DNA of 64,000 bases, from NCBI RefSeq assembly GCF_002964765.1, contig NZ_PQCF01000006.1, forward strand, positions 335,910 to 399,909, in the 5' to 3' direction. Every line of letters begins with the position of its first letter. The stretch's first letter is position 1. Under the pieces are notes generated by a model, which worked only from the letters and a program-made list of their open reading frames with translations, was not told the origin of the DNA and searched no databases. Positions 9,384 through 21,132 of the stretch are shown in pieces. Both the position numbers and the translations under genes were made by a program. This stretch comes from Pseudoalteromonas sp. T1lg88. Its GTDB lineage: Bacteria > Pseudomonadota > Gammaproteobacteria > Enterobacterales > Alteromonadaceae.

Positions 9384-10652
9384 CTAGTCTGCTTGCTTAC
9401 GCAGAAACGCCGGGATATCGAAATAATCACCCGATTCTTCCTGCTTCTTCGGTGCAGCGCTGGCCTTGCTCTCTTGGCTAGTCACTACACTTGCCTGACT
9501 CGTGGTCGCACTATTACTGCTAAACGATGGCTCATCTACCGGCTTTGACTCTTCAAAGCTGGTTTGAGTTCCTTGGGTAGCAAAGCTTGGCACAAACATA
9601 GAAGTGCTTTGTGTGCTCTGCGTTCCTTGGGCGTTCACATCAGAACCCACGGCGCGCTTAAAGCCGTTGTCTACAACACCGAACTGAGGACGACGATCGC
9701 CACCTAGACCGGTTGCTACTACGGTTACGCGCAGCTCATCGCTCATTTCCATATCGATGGCAGTACCCACAACCACTGTGGCATTCTCAGAAGCCAGGGC
9801 CTTAACATGGTTACCGACGATCTCGAACTCTTCGATAGACAGGTCCATACCCGCGGTAATATTAACCAGGATACCCTTGGCACCGGTTAGATCCACGTCT
9901 TCAAGCAGTGGGCTTGAAATAGCCGCTTCCGCCGCCTCTTGTGCACGGTCTGGGCCAGATGCCGAAGCAGAACCCATCATTGCCGTACCCATAGCCGACA
10001 TAACAGTACGTACGTCGGCGAAGTCGACGTTAATAAGGCCGGCGCGAGTAATTAGCTCGGCAATGCCTTGTACCGCACCGTAAAGTACGTCATTGGCTTT
10101 GGCGAAGGCATCAAGCAGGGTCGTGCCCTTACCCAATACTTTCAATAATTTATTGTTAGGAATGGTGATCAGTGAATCAACGATTTCCGCCAGTTCATTA
10201 ATGCCGTGATCCGCTGCTGCAGCGCGCTTTTTACCTTCGAAATCGAACGGACGCGTTACTACCGCTACGGTCAAAATACCCAGCTCTTTGGCAATGCGAG
10301 CGACAACTGGCGCCGCACCTGTGCCCGTACCACCGCCCATACCGGCAGCGATAAAGACCATATCCGCACCTTGCAGGGAGCTTTTAATGGTTTCCGCATC
10401 TTCCTCGGCACTCTTCTTACCGATTTCCGGGTTGGCTCCGGCACCTAGACCTGAAGTGATCTGTGTACCTAGTTGCACCGTGACATCAGCCGATGACTTA
10501 CGTAGTGCCTGCGCATCGGTATTGGCGGTGATAAATTTCACGCCTTCGATGTGCTGCTGCACCATGTGTTCTACGGCATTACCGCCGCCGCCACCAACAC
10601 CTATTACCTTGATAACAGCTTCTTCGCTGTGCTCTTCCATCATATCAAACAT
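9384..10652 (-). CDS. ftsZ: Cell division GTPase FtsZ
   Basis: FtsZ polymerises at mid-cell into the Z-ring that recruits the divisome. The 422-aa protein has the tubulin signature [10 protein letters not shown] near residue 106, the T7 loop [10 protein letters not shown] near 207, a serine/threonine/glutamine-rich disordered linker from about 320 to 405, and the C-terminal peptide [11 protein letters not shown] that binds FtsA and ZipA. The linker is somewhat longer than in enteric bacteria. It follows ftsA with a 22-base gap, in the usual position. Confidence 0.98.
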   Translation of the reverse strand: MFDMMEEHSEEAVIKVIGVGGGGGNAVEHMVQQHIEGVKFITANTDAQALRKSSADVTVQLGTQITSGLGAGANPEIGKKSAEEDAETIKSSLQGADMVFIAAGMGGGTGTGAAPVVARIAKELGILTVAVVTRPFDFEGKKRAAAADHGINELAEIVDSLITIPNNKLLKVLGKGTTLLDAFAKANDVLYGAVQGIAELITRAGLINVDFADVRTVMSAMGTAMMGSASASGPDRAQEAAEAAISSPLLEDVDLTGAKGILVNITAGMDLSIEEFEIVGNHVKALASENATVVVGTAIDMEMSDELRVTVVATGLGGDRRPQFGVVDNGFKRAVGSDVNAQGTQSTQSTSMFVPSFATQGTQTSFEESKPVDEPSFSSNSATTSQASVVTSQESKASAAPKKQEESGDYFDIPAFLRKQAD

Positions 10653-10674
10653 AGTTTACTCTCCGACTTGAGTA

Positions 10675-11904
10675 CTAAAACTCACCTTGGAACCATTTAG
10701 TAATACGGCCCCACCAGTTACCCTCGTCTGCTTTCGCTTTTGTTGCGTTGATCGACTGCATGGTCCGACCATATTGTAACAAACCTACGGCGGTTGCAAA
10801 TGAGGGATCGCTTACATAATCAGTTAATCCCGTTATCCCTAGTGGACTACCGATACGTACCGGCATTTGGAAGATGTCTTCTGCCACTTCCAAAGCACCG
10901 GTCATCTTTGCACTGCCGCCGGTAACAACCAATCCAGCAGCAATTTGATCTTCAAAACCGGAGCGACGAATTTCTTCTAGCGCCAGTTCAAATAATTCTC
11001 TAAAGCGCGGCTCAACCACCTCGGATAAGGTGTGGCGCGACATAATACGCGAAGGACGTCCGCCCACGCTAGGTACTTCAATTTGTTCTTCATTACTGGC
11101 CATTTGGCTGCTGGCACAGGCGTACTGCACCTTAATGGCTTCGGCATGAGAAATAGGCGTACGGAAAATCTTGGCGATATCGCCGGTTACCTGGTTACCC
11201 GCCACCGGGATCACCGCAGAATGACGTAAAGCGCCATTGATATAGATGGTGATATCCATGGTGCCACCACCTATATCCAGTACCGCCACGCCCAGCTCTT
11301 TTTCGTCTTCGGTCAATACCGAATAGCAAGACGCCAGGGCATTGAAGATCAGCTGATCAACCTGCAGGCCACAACGCTCGACACATTTTTCAATGTTCTT
11401 CGCCATGTCGTTGGAACAGGTGATGATATGGGCCTTGGCTTCCATACGCACACCGCTCATGCCGAGTGGGTTCTTAATGCCCTCTTGCATGTCGATGCTG
11501 TATTCTTGCGGTAAGGCATGGAGCATTTTGCGCTCCGCAGAAATAGGTACGGAACGAGCAATGTGGATGACGTTGTCTATGTCTTCATCGGTCACTTCGG
11601 TGTTGTTAATTGCCACCACACCGGTTTCGTTCTGACATTGAATGTGCTTACCGGAAATACCCAGATACACGGAGCTAATGCGGCAGTCTGCCATCAGCTC
11701 GGCTTCGTCTATGGCGCGGCGAATCGACTCGGAAACCAGGTTCAAGTCATTCACGCCACCCTTATCCATACCATGGGATACCTGGCGGCCTACACCAACA
11801 ATGCTGAGCTTGTTGTCATCGGTGATCTCACCGACCGTAGCCACCACTTTCGAGGTGCCCACATCCAAACCGATAACAAGGTTACGTTCTACTGACTTGG
11901 TCAT
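10675..11904 (-). CDS. ftsA: Cell division protein FtsA
   Basis: FtsA is an actin-like ATPase that tethers FtsZ to the inner membrane and recruits later divisome proteins. The 409-aa protein shows the phosphate-binding start LVIGLDVGTSKV (residues 9-20), the second phosphate motif VLDIGGGTMDIT near residue 206, and a C-terminal amphipathic helix (WWGRITKWFQGEF) that inserts in the membrane. Its start overlaps the ftsQ stop by four bases, which suggests translational coupling. Confidence 0.97.
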   Translation of the reverse strand: MTKSVERNLVIGLDVGTSKVVATVGEITDDNKLSIVGVGRQVSHGMDKGGVNDLNLVSESIRRAIDEAELMADCRISSVYLGISGKHIQCQNETGVVAINNTEVTDEDIDNVIHIARSVPISAERKMLHALPQEYSIDMQEGIKNPLGMSGVRMEAKAHIITCSNDMAKNIEKCVERCGLQVDQLIFNALASCYSVLTEDEKELGVAVLDIGGGTMDITIYINGALRHSAVIPVAGNQVTGDIAKIFRTPISHAEAIKVQYACASSQMASNEEQIEVPSVGGRPSRIMSRHTLSEVVEPRFRELFELALEEIRRSGFEDQIAAGLVVTGGSAKMTGALEVAEDIFQMPVRIGSPLGITGLTDYVSDPSFATAVGLLQYGRTMQSINATKAKADEGNWWGRITKWFQGEF

Positions 11905-12680
11905 ACCTTACTCTTTTGTTCTTCTTCCGTTACTGCCAGCGGCTTAAATTGCACCGCAAGCCCGGTATCATATCGCAAATCAACGACATCTACCTGTACA
12001 TCTTGACGTTTTTTCAAGTGTGGGTAGACATCAATAAATCTTTGTACGCGTTTTGCTTTATCATCACGCCCTAAATTAAGGCGAATGCCGTTATCTAACC
12101 ATAATTGCCAGGCGAAACGCTCTGACAGCGCCAGGCTGGATAATTTCAAACCGTTTACCGCAAACAACTCTTCAAAACGATTAAAGGTCTGCCAGGCTTC
12201 CAATTCGCTGCCTTCGGGGCCGAACAAGCTAGGCAAGGAGTCCTTTATGCCCTCCTGCGGCGCGGTGAATACCTGCCCCTTGCTATTAAGCAGTTGGTCG
12301 TCATTCCAAAGCGCTACCGCCTGATGCTCCACCACATACACCTGCAAGGTATCCGGCCATTGCTTGCGCACCGAGGCGCTGGCAACCCAAGGTAAATCGG
12401 TGACTAACTCCTGCACCTGCTTTACATCGAGCTCAAAAAAGCTGTCCAAATCCGCCTGTTTAATGGCGTCGATAATGGCGCGCTCGGCGGTATACTTGGG
12501 CTCACCCAACACCTGCAGCTGCTTGAGCTGGGCGTCCTTATCGCGAACCAGCCAGTCGGAGAAGTTGAAGGTCAACTTCAACACCATAAACACCACCAGC
12601 AGAAAAAAGCTCAAGCCAAACAGCAGTGACCAATTGGTTCCCTGTTTTAGTCCGCTCAGCTTTTCCCTTAATGTCGCCAT
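11901..12680 (-). CDS. ftsQ: Cell division protein FtsQ
   Basis: FtsQ is a bitopic inner-membrane protein that links early and late divisome proteins through FtsL and FtsB. The 259-aa protein has a short cytoplasmic N-terminus, one membrane helix at about residues 17-36, a POTRA domain (about 50-120) and the FtsQ beta domain. It starts one base after the ddlB stop codon and overlaps ftsA by four bases. Confidence 0.95.
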   Translation of the reverse strand: MATLREKLSGLKQGTNWSLLFGLSFFLLVVFMVLKLTFNFSDWLVRDKDAQLKQLQVLGEPKYTAERAIIDAIKQADLDSFFELDVKQVQELVTDLPWVASASVRKQWPDTLQVYVVEHQAVALWNDDQLLNSKGQVFTAPQEGIKDSLPSLFGPEGSELEAWQTFNRFEELFAVNGLKLSSLALSERFAWQLWLDNGIRLNLGRDDKAKRVQRFIDVYPHLKKRQDVQVDVVDLRYDTGLAVQFKPLAVTEEEQKSKV

Positions 12681-13592
12681 TTACAGAGTTTGCTCCAAAA
12701 TCTTCACTACCAGTGCGGTGAAATCTACGCCCGTGGCCTTGGCCGCCATAGGCACCAAGGATTTCTCCGTCATTCCGGGTACCGTATTGACTTCAAGCAG
12801 ATAGAACTCACCGTCGGCGCCTTGCATGGCATCCACACGTCCCCAGCCCTTAGCACCCACAAGCGAAAAGGCCTGCTCCGCCATCTCTTGCAACTGCGCC
12901 GTTTGCGCTTCGCTTAGATCCGCTGGGCAATAATATTCCGTGGTGCTTGATTGGTACTTGGCCTGATAGTCATAAAAACCGCTCGGCGTGCGCATTTCAA
13001 TCACAGGCAAGGCCTTATCACTCAAGATAGACACGGTAAATTCGCGGCCGCTTAGCCACTGCTCTACCAAGACCTCGTCGTCAAACTTAAAGGCGGCTTC
13101 CAGGGCTTGCGCCAGCTCTTCAGCATTGTTGGCCTCGGCCATGCCGATACTCGAACCTTCGTGCGAAGGTTTTACCATCACATGGCCCAGCTGCGCCATA
13201 ATCTCAGCACAATCAAAGCCTTGGCTTTGCGACACTACTTTATAAGGAGCGGTGCGCAGGCCAGCCACCTGAAACAGGTGCTTACAGCGGATTTTATCCA
13301 TCGCCAGGGCCGAACCCAGTACGCTTGAACCTGTGTAGGGCAAGCCCATAAATTCCAATGCCCCTTGCAGGGTGCCATCTTCACCACCGCGACCATGCAG
13401 GGCGATAAAGACACGGTCAAAACCCTCTTGTGCAAGCTCATGCAGAGGGCGCTCAGCCGGGTCAAACTGGTGCGCATCGACACCAGCCTCAACCAAAGCC
13501 GCGTGCACGGCTGCGCCTGATTTAAGCGATACTTCGCGCTCGGCAGATGACCCACCTAGTAAAACTGCTACTTTGCCAAATGCCTGACTCAT
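12681..13592 (-). CDS. ddlB: D-alanine--D-alanine ligase
   Basis: This ATP-grasp enzyme joins two D-alanines to make the dipeptide added by MurF. The 303-aa protein starts with [16 protein letters not shown], the typical N-terminus, and carries [12 protein letters not shown] (ATP binding, near residue 144) and the metal site [12 protein letters not shown] near 270. The start overlaps the murC stop by four bases. The position between murC and ftsQ supports the DdlB type. Confidence 0.96.
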   Translation of the reverse strand: MSQAFGKVAVLLGGSSAEREVSLKSGAAVHAALVEAGVDAHQFDPAERPLHELAQEGFDRVFIALHGRGGEDGTLQGALEFMGLPYTGSSVLGSALAMDKIRCKHLFQVAGLRTAPYKVVSQSQGFDCAEIMAQLGHVMVKPSHEGSSIGMAEANNAEELAQALEAAFKFDDEVLVEQWLSGREFTVSILSDKALPVIEMRTPSGFYDYQAKYQSSTTEYYCPADLSEAQTAQLQEMAEQAFSLVGAKGWGRVDAMQGADGEFYLLEVNTVPGMTEKSLVPMAAKATGVDFTALVVKILEQTL

Positions 13593-15061
13593 GAGGATAC
13601 CTGCTGTAACTTTTCAATCTGTAATTCGGTTGCGGCCAGCTTTTTCACCAGCTGACCTATGTTGCCCGCACCTTGGGTGATCACCAGATCATCATCGGCC
13701 AAGGTGGTGGCTAATACGCTTGCTAACTCGTTGTTGTCGGCCACATGCAAGGGCTCCTTACCGCGCTGGCGCAGACTGCGACACAGGCTTTTCGAGTCGG
13801 CACCGACAATCGGCTCTTCACCGGCGGCATAGACATCAAGCAAAATAAGCTGGTCGACGTCGCCCAATACCTTAACGAAGTCTTCGTACAGGTCGCGGGT
13901 GCGGCTATAACGGTGCGGCTGATAAATCATCACCAGGCGCTTTTGTGGCCAGCCATCGCGGGCGGCCTTAATGGTGGCGGCAACTTCGCTGGGATGGTGA
14001 CCATAATCATCCACCAGCATCACCTTACCACGCTCATTGGTAAACTCGCCGTAGTGCTGGAAGCGACGGCCTATGCCTTCGAACTTCTCCAGCGCTTGTA
14101 AAATCGCGGTGTCACCTATGCCCTCATCTTTGGCCACGGCAATGGCCGCGGTGGCATTCAGGGCATTGTGTCTACCCGGCATATTCAGGGTCACCTCAAG
14201 GCGCTCACCCTGCTTCGAAGTCACGGTAAAGGAGCAGGTGCTGGCATCCTGGCTGAAATCAGCCATACGATAGTCCGCATCTTCATGCTCACCATAAGTG
14301 ATCACCTGACGGGAAAAGCGCGGGATCAGCTCACGAGCCACAGGTGAGTCGATACAAACCACGGCCAAACCATAAAACGGCAGGTTATGAATAAACTCCA
14401 CATAGGTGTCCTTCATCTTCTCCAGACTGCCCTCATAGGTGTCCATGTGATCTTCTTCGATATTAGTGATCACAGACACCATGGGCTGCAGATGCAAGAA
14501 GGAGGCATCACTTTCATCCGCTTCGGCAATTAAGAAACGACTCGAACCCACTCGGGCATTACTGCCGGCGCTATTAAGCAAACCGCCGATAATAAAGGTG
14601 GGATCCAGCTTAGCCTCGGCAAAAATACTGGCGACCAAACTGGTGGTGGTGGTTTTACCATGGGTGCCGGCAATGGCAATACCATGGCGAAAACGCATCA
14701 GCTCGGCTAACATCTCCGCGCGACGCACAATAGGAATACGGGCGTTGCGGGCGGCGATGATCTCTGGGTTCTGTTCATTGATGGCGGTAGAAACCACCAC
14801 CACGGAGGCGTCTTTTACATTATTCTGATCATGGCCGATAAACACCTCGGCACCGGCTTTAATCAAACGCTCCGTCATCGCACTTTGGGCGATATCCGAG
14901 CCGGTAATACGATAGCCTTCGTAGGCGAGAACTTCGGCAATACCACCCATACCGGCACCACCTATGCCGACAAAATGAATGGTTTCAACACGGCGCATCG
15001 CCGGTCGTTGCCCTTGTTGTTGCGTGCCCTGCTGTTGGGCTGTGCCTGTTGTTACTGTCAT
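13589..15061 (-). CDS. murC: UDP-N-acetylmuramate--L-alanine ligase
   Basis: MurC adds the first residue, L-alanine, to UDP-MurNAc. The 490-aa protein has a glycine/glutamine-rich N-terminal tail of about 20 residues before the Rossmann start [17 protein letters not shown], the ATP P-loop GTHGKTTTT near residue 133, and the EADESDASF motif near 185. The tail is unlike the rest of the protein and probably disordered. The stop overlaps ddlB and the first base overlaps the murG stop. Confidence 0.97.
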   Translation of the reverse strand: MTVTTGTAQQQGTQQQGQRPAMRRVETIHFVGIGGAGMGGIAEVLAYEGYRITGSDIAQSAMTERLIKAGAEVFIGHDQNNVKDASVVVVSTAINEQNPEIIAARNARIPIVRRAEMLAELMRFRHGIAIAGTHGKTTTTSLVASIFAEAKLDPTFIIGGLLNSAGSNARVGSSRFLIAEADESDASFLHLQPMVSVITNIEEDHMDTYEGSLEKMKDTYVEFIHNLPFYGLAVVCIDSPVARELIPRFSRQVITYGEHEDADYRMADFSQDASTCSFTVTSKQGERLEVTLNMPGRHNALNATAAIAVAKDEGIGDTAILQALEKFEGIGRRFQHYGEFTNERGKVMLVDDYGHHPSEVAATIKAARDGWPQKRLVMIYQPHRYSRTRDLYEDFVKVLGDVDQLILLDVYAAGEEPIVGADSKSLCRSLRQRGKEPLHVADNNELASVLATTLADDDLVITQGAGNIGQLVKKLAATELQIEKLQQVSS

Positions 15062-16116
15062 TAACTATACTGCTCACATTGTTTTGCAACCGCTGCGGTC
15101 GCATCGAGTTTGGCCAGCGCCTTAGCGCGCTTACCCATCTCGGTAATTAATTGGGGCTGCTGAAAATACGGCGCTAGCGCCTCAACCACGGCGGTTTGAT
15201 AAAAATCGCCTTGCTGCATACACAAGGCTGCATCGCCACCCACCAAATACTGGGCATTGGCGGTTTGATGGTCGTCCACGGCATGTGGAAATGGCACAAA
15301 CAGGGCCATGCGTCCGGCCGCCGCTACTTCGCTCACGGTCAGCGCGCCAGCGCGACAAATAACCAAGTCAGCCCAGGCATAGGCGGCATCCATATCATCG
15401 ATAAAGTCGCTCACCTTGGCCTCAAGCTGTTGCGCCTGATATTGCTCCTGCACCTTACTGGAGCGGCCCTTGCCGGTTTGGTGCCACACAGCTAATTCAT
15501 GCTTTGTCGCCAGTTCGGCAAACACCGTTGGCAAGGTATCATTTAACACCTGTGCTCCCAACGAGCCACCCACCACCAGAATATTGATTGGCGAGCTGAC
15601 CTCAACCGGGGCAATATTCATCAGCGACTGACGTACCGGGTTACCCACCACCTGAAAATCACTTTGTGGCAGAGCACCGGGAAAGGCACCCAAACAGCTG
15701 TTAGCCAGCTTGGCCAAAAGCTTGTTACTCATGCCGGCCACAGCATTTTGCTCATGGATCACTAGGGGGATCCCTAAGCTTTTCGCCGCCAGGCCCACAG
15801 GCCCGGTAACATAGCCACCCATGGCCAACACGGCCGCCGGACGACGTTGCTTTAAAATCTTACGTGCCGCAAAAAAGGCCTTGATGATCATCAAGGGTGC
15901 TTGGAAGAGACGTTTTAAGCCATTGCCACGCACGCCCTGAGCACGAATAAAATCGATTTCTATGTCGTGCTTAGGCACCACATCCGCTTCCATTCTGTCG
16001 TCCGTGCCAATCCAGGAGACCTGCCAATCCTGCTCGCGCAGGTATTGGGCCACGGCGATGCCGGGAAAAATATGTCCGCCTGTGCCACCGGCAACCACTA
16101 CCAGGGATTTATTCAT
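15061..16116 (-). CDS. murG: Lipid II synthase MurG (UDP-GlcNAc transferase)
   Basis: MurG adds GlcNAc to lipid I on the inner face of the membrane, giving lipid II. The 351-aa GT-B protein shows the N-terminal glycine loop [11 protein letters not shown] (residues 9-19), the [11 protein letters not shown] motif near 125, the second glycine loop [12 protein letters not shown] near 188 and the nucleotide-binding [15 protein letters not shown] near 260. Overlaps with ftsW (4 bases) and murC (1 base) indicate coupling. Confidence 0.97.
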   Translation of the reverse strand: MNKSLVVVAGGTGGHIFPGIAVAQYLREQDWQVSWIGTDDRMEADVVPKHDIEIDFIRAQGVRGNGLKRLFQAPLMIIKAFFAARKILKQRRPAAVLAMGGYVTGPVGLAAKSLGIPLVIHEQNAVAGMSNKLLAKLANSCLGAFPGALPQSDFQVVGNPVRQSLMNIAPVEVSSPINILVVGGSLGAQVLNDTLPTVFAELATKHELAVWHQTGKGRSSKVQEQYQAQQLEAKVSDFIDDMDAAYAWADLVICRAGALTVSEVAAAGRMALFVPFPHAVDDHQTANAQYLVGGDAALCMQQGDFYQTAVVEALAPYFQQPQLITEMGKRAKALAKLDATAAVAKQCEQYS

Positions 16117-17333
16117 ACTGCCTCCTGTACTGCTGCGGGGCTAGGTACAACACGACGATGACCCCGGCCGTGACCTCTGGAGGTCGCCTGCTTGGTCGCC
16201 ATCTTGGTTTCAAAGTCGATACGGAATAACACCCCGGCGGCAATGGCCATCACCAACAAGCTGGAGCCACCGTAAGAGATAAAGGGTAAGGTCAGTCCCT
16301 TGGTGGGTAAGATCCCGGCGCTGGCGCCGACATTAACCATGGACTGGAACGCAAACCAAATACCAATTCCCAGAGCTAAATAGCCCTCATATTCTTTATT
16401 GGCCTTAAGCGCACGCTGACCAATAAGCAAGGCTCTAAATACCAGGGTGCCCAGTAGCACCAGGACGGTAAATACACCGACAAAACCCAGCTCTTCGGCC
16501 ACCACGGCAAAAATAAAGTCGTTATGGGCGTGTGGCATATATTGAAGCTTCTGTACGCTGTTACCCAGGCCCTGACCAAACCAGCCACCCTGACCGTAGG
16601 CCATCAGCGACTGTACTAATTGATAACCTTTACCAAAGGGGTCGTCCCAAGGCTCTAGAAATCCCACAACACGGGCCCAACGATAGGGTTCAAATACGAT
16701 TAGGGCGATCACCAGACCTATACCAGAAAGCATCAGGACAAAGAACTGCCACAACTTGGCACCGGCCAGAAACAGCAGGCCAACCGTGGTCACAAACATT
16801 ACTACTACGGTACCAAGATCCGGCTGCAATAGAATCAAACCTGCGTACAGAACAAAGACGCTAATGGGCTTCACAAAGCCTTTAATATTCTCCTGCACCT
16901 CGTCGCGCTTACGTACCAGGTAACCTGCGAGGTAACTAAAGAAGAACAGCTTGGCCACTTCCGAGGCCTGAATATTGATGGGACCTAGTGGGATCCAGCG
17001 CTTCGAACCATTGATTTCACTACCCAAGACCAATACCGCAACCAAGAGGCCTAGGCCTACAAACAAGAGATAAGTATTGGCTACCTTCCACCACTGCATT
17101 TTCAAACTGGTTGCCAGGGTAAACAAGAACAGTGCCATCCCCATAAACACGGCCTGGCGCACCATAATATGATACGGATTGTCGAACAGGCGCTCGCCTT
17201 CAGGCATGGAGGCGCTGGTCACCATGACAAAACCAATTCCCACTAAACACAGCAGGGTATAAAGCAAGGGCACATCGTATAGCTGACCCGAGGGCTTCAG
17301 ATGCAGTAGATCTTTAATGCGATCCCAGCTCAT
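16113..17333 (-). CDS. ftsW: Peptidoglycan glycosyltransferase FtsW
   Basis: FtsW is the SEDS-family polymerase that makes septal glycan strands together with FtsI. The 406-aa protein has about ten membrane segments and the SEDS signatures, including GSKRWIPLGPINIQASE near residue 110-126 and LPFISYGGSS near 358. The N- and C-termini are cytoplasmic, and the last 30 residues are basic and rich in histidine and arginine. It overlaps murD and murG by four bases each. Confidence 0.96.
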   Translation of the reverse strand: MSWDRIKDLLHLKPSGQLYDVPLLYTLLCLVGIGFVMVTSASMPEGERLFDNPYHIMVRQAVFMGMALFLFTLATSLKMQWWKVANTYLLFVGLGLLVAVLVLGSEINGSKRWIPLGPINIQASEVAKLFFFSYLAGYLVRKRDEVQENIKGFVKPISVFVLYAGLILLQPDLGTVVVMFVTTVGLLFLAGAKLWQFFVLMLSGIGLVIALIVFEPYRWARVVGFLEPWDDPFGKGYQLVQSLMAYGQGGWFGQGLGNSVQKLQYMPHAHNDFIFAVVAEELGFVGVFTVLVLLGTLVFRALLIGQRALKANKEYEGYLALGIGIWFAFQSMVNVGASAGILPTKGLTLPFISYGGSSLLVMAIAAGVLFRIDFETKMATKQATSRGHGRGHRRVVPSPAAVQEAV

Positions 17334-18664
17334 GTCTCCCCCTCATGCACTTGTTGTGCAAAGTCGTTACCGCGCACCATGTAATTGGCATACATGTCTA
17401 GGCTGGCACAGGCTGGCGCCAGTAAAACTATGTCGCCATCACGGGCGCAGGCCTTGGCGCAACGTACCGCTTCGGCCATGTCACCGACCTGATGACTACC
17501 GGGCTTGAGCGCGGCAATGGCAGCGCCATCTTTACCCAGGCAAATCAGCTCAGCGACCTGATTGAGTAACGGCTCTTGCAAGGGCGTTAAATCGGCGCCC
17601 TTGGCATCGCCACCGGCAATTAAAATCAAGCGTCCCGGTTCATCGGCAAAGCCGTTAATCGCGGCTATGGTAGCCCCCACGTTGGTGGCCTTGGAATCGT
17701 TGAAGTAGCGCACCCCGTTTAGGGTATCTACATACTGACAGCGATGATCTAAACCTGGGAATTCCTGCAGCGCCCGCTCATACACACCGGCGTCAAAGGC
17801 AAAGGAATGACACATGGCCATCACAGCCAATACATTCAAACGGTTGTGACTGCCTGGCAGTAAGCTGCTGGCGCAGGGCAAAATAGGCTGCTGACGAAAG
17901 GCAAAGTAGGCTTGACCCTGGTGCATCATAATATGGTAGTCGCCCTGCTCTAACCCAAAGCTGATACGCTCGGCGTTATTGCTCTGCAGCGGCGCCGTGT
18001 CGGCGTCTTCACTATTGAAAACGGCCAGCTCACAGCCCTGATAGATACGCTGTTTGGCATCGATATAGTCGCCCATATCCTCGTATCTATCCATATGATC
18101 TTCACACAGATTCAAAATACAGGCGCTTTTGGCCGCCAGGCTGGAGGTGGTCTCCAGCTGGAAGCTAGATAATTCTAAAACATAGGCATCGGCGTCCAGG
18201 GCCAGTAAATCCAGCACCGCGGTGCCGATATTACCGCCCAAGCCTATATGCAGGCCGCCGCGCTCAAGTACCTTGGCGAGCAAGGAAACCACGGTTGACT
18301 TGCCGTTTGAGCCGGTTACCGCCAGCACAGGCTTGGTATTGATACGGGCAAACAACTCGACATCACCTATCACTTCTACGCCGGCGGCAATGGCTTGCTG
18401 CACATCGGGGGTGGCTAATGCCAGTCCAGGGCCGATCAAGATTAAGTCGAAGGATGTCAGGTCGGCTTCTGCTAAGGGGCCAAAACGCTGCTCCAGATGC
18501 GGCACATGAGAGTCTAACCACAACTGAGTAGGCACCTGCTGACGCGAGTCGACAAGCACTGGCGCCAATTTATGAGCATGCAAAAAACGCACTGTGCCCA
18601 GACCGGAAACCCCCAGCCCAAGCACCGCGATACGTTTATTTTTAAGCGTCTTTAAATAGCCCAT
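17330..18664 (-). CDS. murD: UDP-N-acetylmuramoylalanine--D-glutamate ligase
   Basis: MurD adds D-glutamate to UDP-MurNAc-L-alanine. The 444-aa protein begins with a Rossmann fold (IAVLGLGVSGLGTVRFL), has the ATP loop TGSNGKSTVVSL near residue 115, and the Mur-ligase motifs NLCEDHMDRY near 188 and DHRCQYV near 303. The start lies immediately after the mraY stop codon and the stop overlaps the ftsW start. Confidence 0.96.
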   Translation of the reverse strand: MGYLKTLKNKRIAVLGLGVSGLGTVRFLHAHKLAPVLVDSRQQVPTQLWLDSHVPHLEQRFGPLAEADLTSFDLILIGPGLALATPDVQQAIAAGVEVIGDVELFARINTKPVLAVTGSNGKSTVVSLLAKVLERGGLHIGLGGNIGTAVLDLLALDADAYVLELSSFQLETTSSLAAKSACILNLCEDHMDRYEDMGDYIDAKQRIYQGCELAVFNSEDADTAPLQSNNAERISFGLEQGDYHIMMHQGQAYFAFRQQPILPCASSLLPGSHNRLNVLAVMAMCHSFAFDAGVYERALQEFPGLDHRCQYVDTLNGVRYFNDSKATNVGATIAAINGFADEPGRLILIAGGDAKGADLTPLQEPLLNQVAELICLGKDGAAIAALKPGSHQVGDMAEAVRCAKACARDGDIVLLAPACASLDMYANYMVRGNDFAQQVHEGET

Positions 18665-19747
18665 TTACCTGATCTTCAATGTTGCCAATCCAGCAAGTAC
18701 CAGCACGATGGAAATAATCCAAAAGCGCACGATCACGCGCGGCTCCGGCCAGCCCTTTAATTCATAATGATGGTGAATAGGTGCCATGCGGAAAATCCGC
18801 TCGCCCCGTAACTTGTATGAGCCCACCTGCAAGATCACAGACACCGCCTCCATCACGAAGACACCGCCCATAATCACTAGCACCAGTTCCTGACGTACCA
18901 GCACGGCGATAATGCCAAGCGCACCGCCTAGAGCCAATGAGCCCACATCGCCCATAAAGACCTGCGCCGGGTAGGTGTTAAACCACAAGAAGCCCAGGCC
19001 GGCACCAACGATGGCGGTACAGACCACAACCAACTCACTGGTCAGTGGCAAATGTGGCAGGTGCAGATAGCTTGAGAAATTCGCATGCCCGGTCACATAG
19101 GCCATGATGGCCAGCGCCGACGCCACTAAAATGGTTGGCACTATGGCCAGGCCATCAAGACCATCGGTGAGGTTTACGGCATTGGACGTACCCACCACCA
19201 CAAAATAGGTCATGATGATGTAGAAAAGCCCAAGCTGTGGCATCACATCCTTAAAGAAGGGCACGATCAATGCGGTTTCCGCCGCCTGTTGTGAGCTGGC
19301 ATACAGGGCAAAGGCTACGATCAGGGCAATCACCGACTGCCAGAAGTATTTCCATTTGGCAATCAGACCCTTAGGGTCTTTGCGTATGACTTTACGATAA
19401 TCATCGATAAAGCCGACAACGCCCAGAGAGCCAATCACAAACAAGGTGGCCCACACATATTTATTGCTTAAGTCGGCCCATAACAGGGTGCTGACAAAAA
19501 TGGCGCCCAAAATAAGCAAACCACCCATGGTAGGGGTACCCGACTTGCTTAAATGAGACTGAGGACCGTCGTCACGTACGGTTTGACCAATCTGCATGCG
19601 CTGCAGGGCGGCGATCAGCTTAGGGCCAAAATACAAAGACAGCATCAGCGCCGTCAGAATTCCCAGGATGGCTCTGAGCGTTAAATAAGAAAATACATTA
19701 AACCCGCTGTAAAACTGGGTTAGGTATTCAGCCAGCCACACTAACAT
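18665..19747 (-). CDS. mraY: Phospho-N-acetylmuramoyl-pentapeptide-transferase MraY
   Basis: MraY transfers phospho-MurNAc-pentapeptide to undecaprenyl phosphate to give lipid I. The 360-aa integral membrane protein has about ten helices. Family motifs are GTPTMGG (near residue 70), the aspartates in FIDDYRKV (near 115), [10 protein letters not shown] (near 192) and the histidine triad MAPIHHHYE (near 323). The start codon overlaps the murF stop by one base. Confidence 0.97.
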   Translation of the reverse strand: MLVWLAEYLTQFYSGFNVFSYLTLRAILGILTALMLSLYFGPKLIAALQRMQIGQTVRDDGPQSHLSKSGTPTMGGLLILGAIFVSTLLWADLSNKYVWATLFVIGSLGVVGFIDDYRKVIRKDPKGLIAKWKYFWQSVIALIVAFALYASSQQAAETALIVPFFKDVMPQLGLFYIIMTYFVVVGTSNAVNLTDGLDGLAIVPTILVASALAIMAYVTGHANFSSYLHLPHLPLTSELVVVCTAIVGAGLGFLWFNTYPAQVFMGDVGSLALGGALGIIAVLVRQELVLVIMGGVFVMEAVSVILQVGSYKLRGERIFRMAPIHHHYELKGWPEPRVIVRFWIISIVLVLAGLATLKIR

Positions 19748-21132
19748 TACTTCTCTCCCTCGCCGGCTAACTGTTTGCCATGCGCCACTAAATCTTCCAC
19801 TAAAAGCTCCATGCGAGAACTGCGCGATCCCTTCACGACTACCGTTATTTTTTGTTGTGTCTGTCGTAAGTCCTTCAGCATTTGCTCAAGAAGTTGGTCG
19901 CGCCCAGAAAAGTGGCGTCCGGCTTGTTCATAGACATCACTGGCGTAACGGCTTAATACGCCCAGAGAATAGACGGCTTCAATGCCCTTTTGCTTGGCAT
20001 ATTCACCTACTTGTTGATGGTATTGTCGTGCACCTTCGCCGAGCTCATTCATATCGCCGAGGGCCAATACCCGGAAACCTGGCACTTGCGCCAATAAATC
20101 AATGGCCGCTTGTACCGATCTCACGTTGGCATTGTAAGTATCATCAATGACTGTAAGCTGACTTGTTACCTCGATAATGTTCACTCGTCCTTTGACCTGC
20201 GCCATATTGGCAAGGCCGCTGGCCACATCAGCCAGGCTGCAGCCCAGGCTGCTGGTTAATGCCGCGGCGATAAGCACATTAGTGACATTGTGCTGACCCG
20301 GCATGGCCAGAGTCACGGCAACACGCTCATCCTTATTGCAAAGCATAAAGGAAGCACGAGCCAAGGCATCCAGGGTCACCTCTTCGGCCCACACATCCAG
20401 ATGTTCTTTGGTTGAAAACTGTTTTACCTGGCGAGTACCCAGACCGTCGAGCCATTGTTGTTTAAACTCGCTGTCGGCATTGATCACCGCCACGCCATCC
20501 TCGGCCAAACCAGAGAAGATTTCGCCCTTGGCGGTGGCCACCCCCTGCAGGGAGCCAAATCCTTCCAGATGCGCTTCGGCCACATTACAGACCACGGCCA
20601 CATCCGGCTTGGTCAACGCCGTGGTATAAGCGATTTCGCCAAGGTGATTAGCACCGAGTTCAATCACAGCATATTGATGTTGTGGCTCAAGGCGTAACAA
20701 GGTCAGTGGCACGCCAATATCGTTATTGAAGTTACCCTTAGTAGCCAGCACCGGGCCTTTTTGCGCCAAAATGGCGGCACACATTTCTTTAACCGTGGTT
20801 TTACCCACGCTGCCAGTGATAGCGATGGTTTTCGGGGCTACCTCGGCTTTGACCGCGGCGCCTATCTGTCCAAGGGCTATACGAGTGTCGGACACCACCA
20901 GCTGAGGCAAGTGAGTTTCCACCGGGTGCGCTACGATCACCGCCACCGCGCCTTGGCGCTCGGCAACATCGATAAAGTTGTGGCCATCAAAGTTAGGGCC
21001 TTGCAGCGCTAAAAACACCTCGCCGTCGCATAAGGTGCGGGTATCTGTATTGATATTGCTCAGGCTGCTGTTGCTACCCTGATAGCTAATACCTAAGGTC
21101 TTAGCTAGCCAATCTAAGTCCATACTGATCAT
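19747..21132 (-). CDS. murF: UDP-MurNAc-tripeptide--D-alanyl-D-alanine ligase
   Basis: MurF attaches D-Ala-D-Ala to UDP-MurNAc-tripeptide, the last cytoplasmic step. The 461-aa protein has the three Mur-ligase domains, with the ATP loop [12 protein letters not shown] near residue 107, the [10 protein letters not shown] motif near 157 and [14 protein letters not shown] near 332. The start overlaps the murE stop in an ATGA arrangement, so the genes are coupled. Confidence 0.96.
   Translation of the reverse strand: MISMDLDWLAKTLGISYQGSNSSLSNINTDTRTLCDGEVFLALQGPNFDGHNFIDVAERQGAVAVIVAHPVETHLPQLVVSDTRIALGQIGAAVKAEVAPKTIAITGSVGKTTVKEMCAAILAQKGPVLATKGNFNNDIGVPLTLLRLEPQHQYAVIELGANHLGEIAYTTALTKPDVAVVCNVAEAHLEGFGSLQGVATAKGEIFSGLAEDGVAVINADSEFKQQWLDGLGTRQVKQFSTKEHLDVWAEEVTLDALARASFMLCNKDERVAVTLAMPGQHNVTNVLIAAALTSSLGCSLADVASGLANMAQVKGRVNIIEVTSQLTVIDDTYNANVRSVQAAIDLLAQVPGFRVLALGDMNELGEGARQYHQQVGEYAKQKGIEAVYSLGVLSRYASDVYEQAGRHFSGRDQLLEQMLKDLRQTQQKITVVVKGSRSSRMELLVEDLVAHGKQLAGEGEK

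Noticed and set aside
9366..9400. Terminator directly after ftsZ
   Set aside because: Only a weak TAGTTT/AAACTA pairing is present, not enough to support termination.
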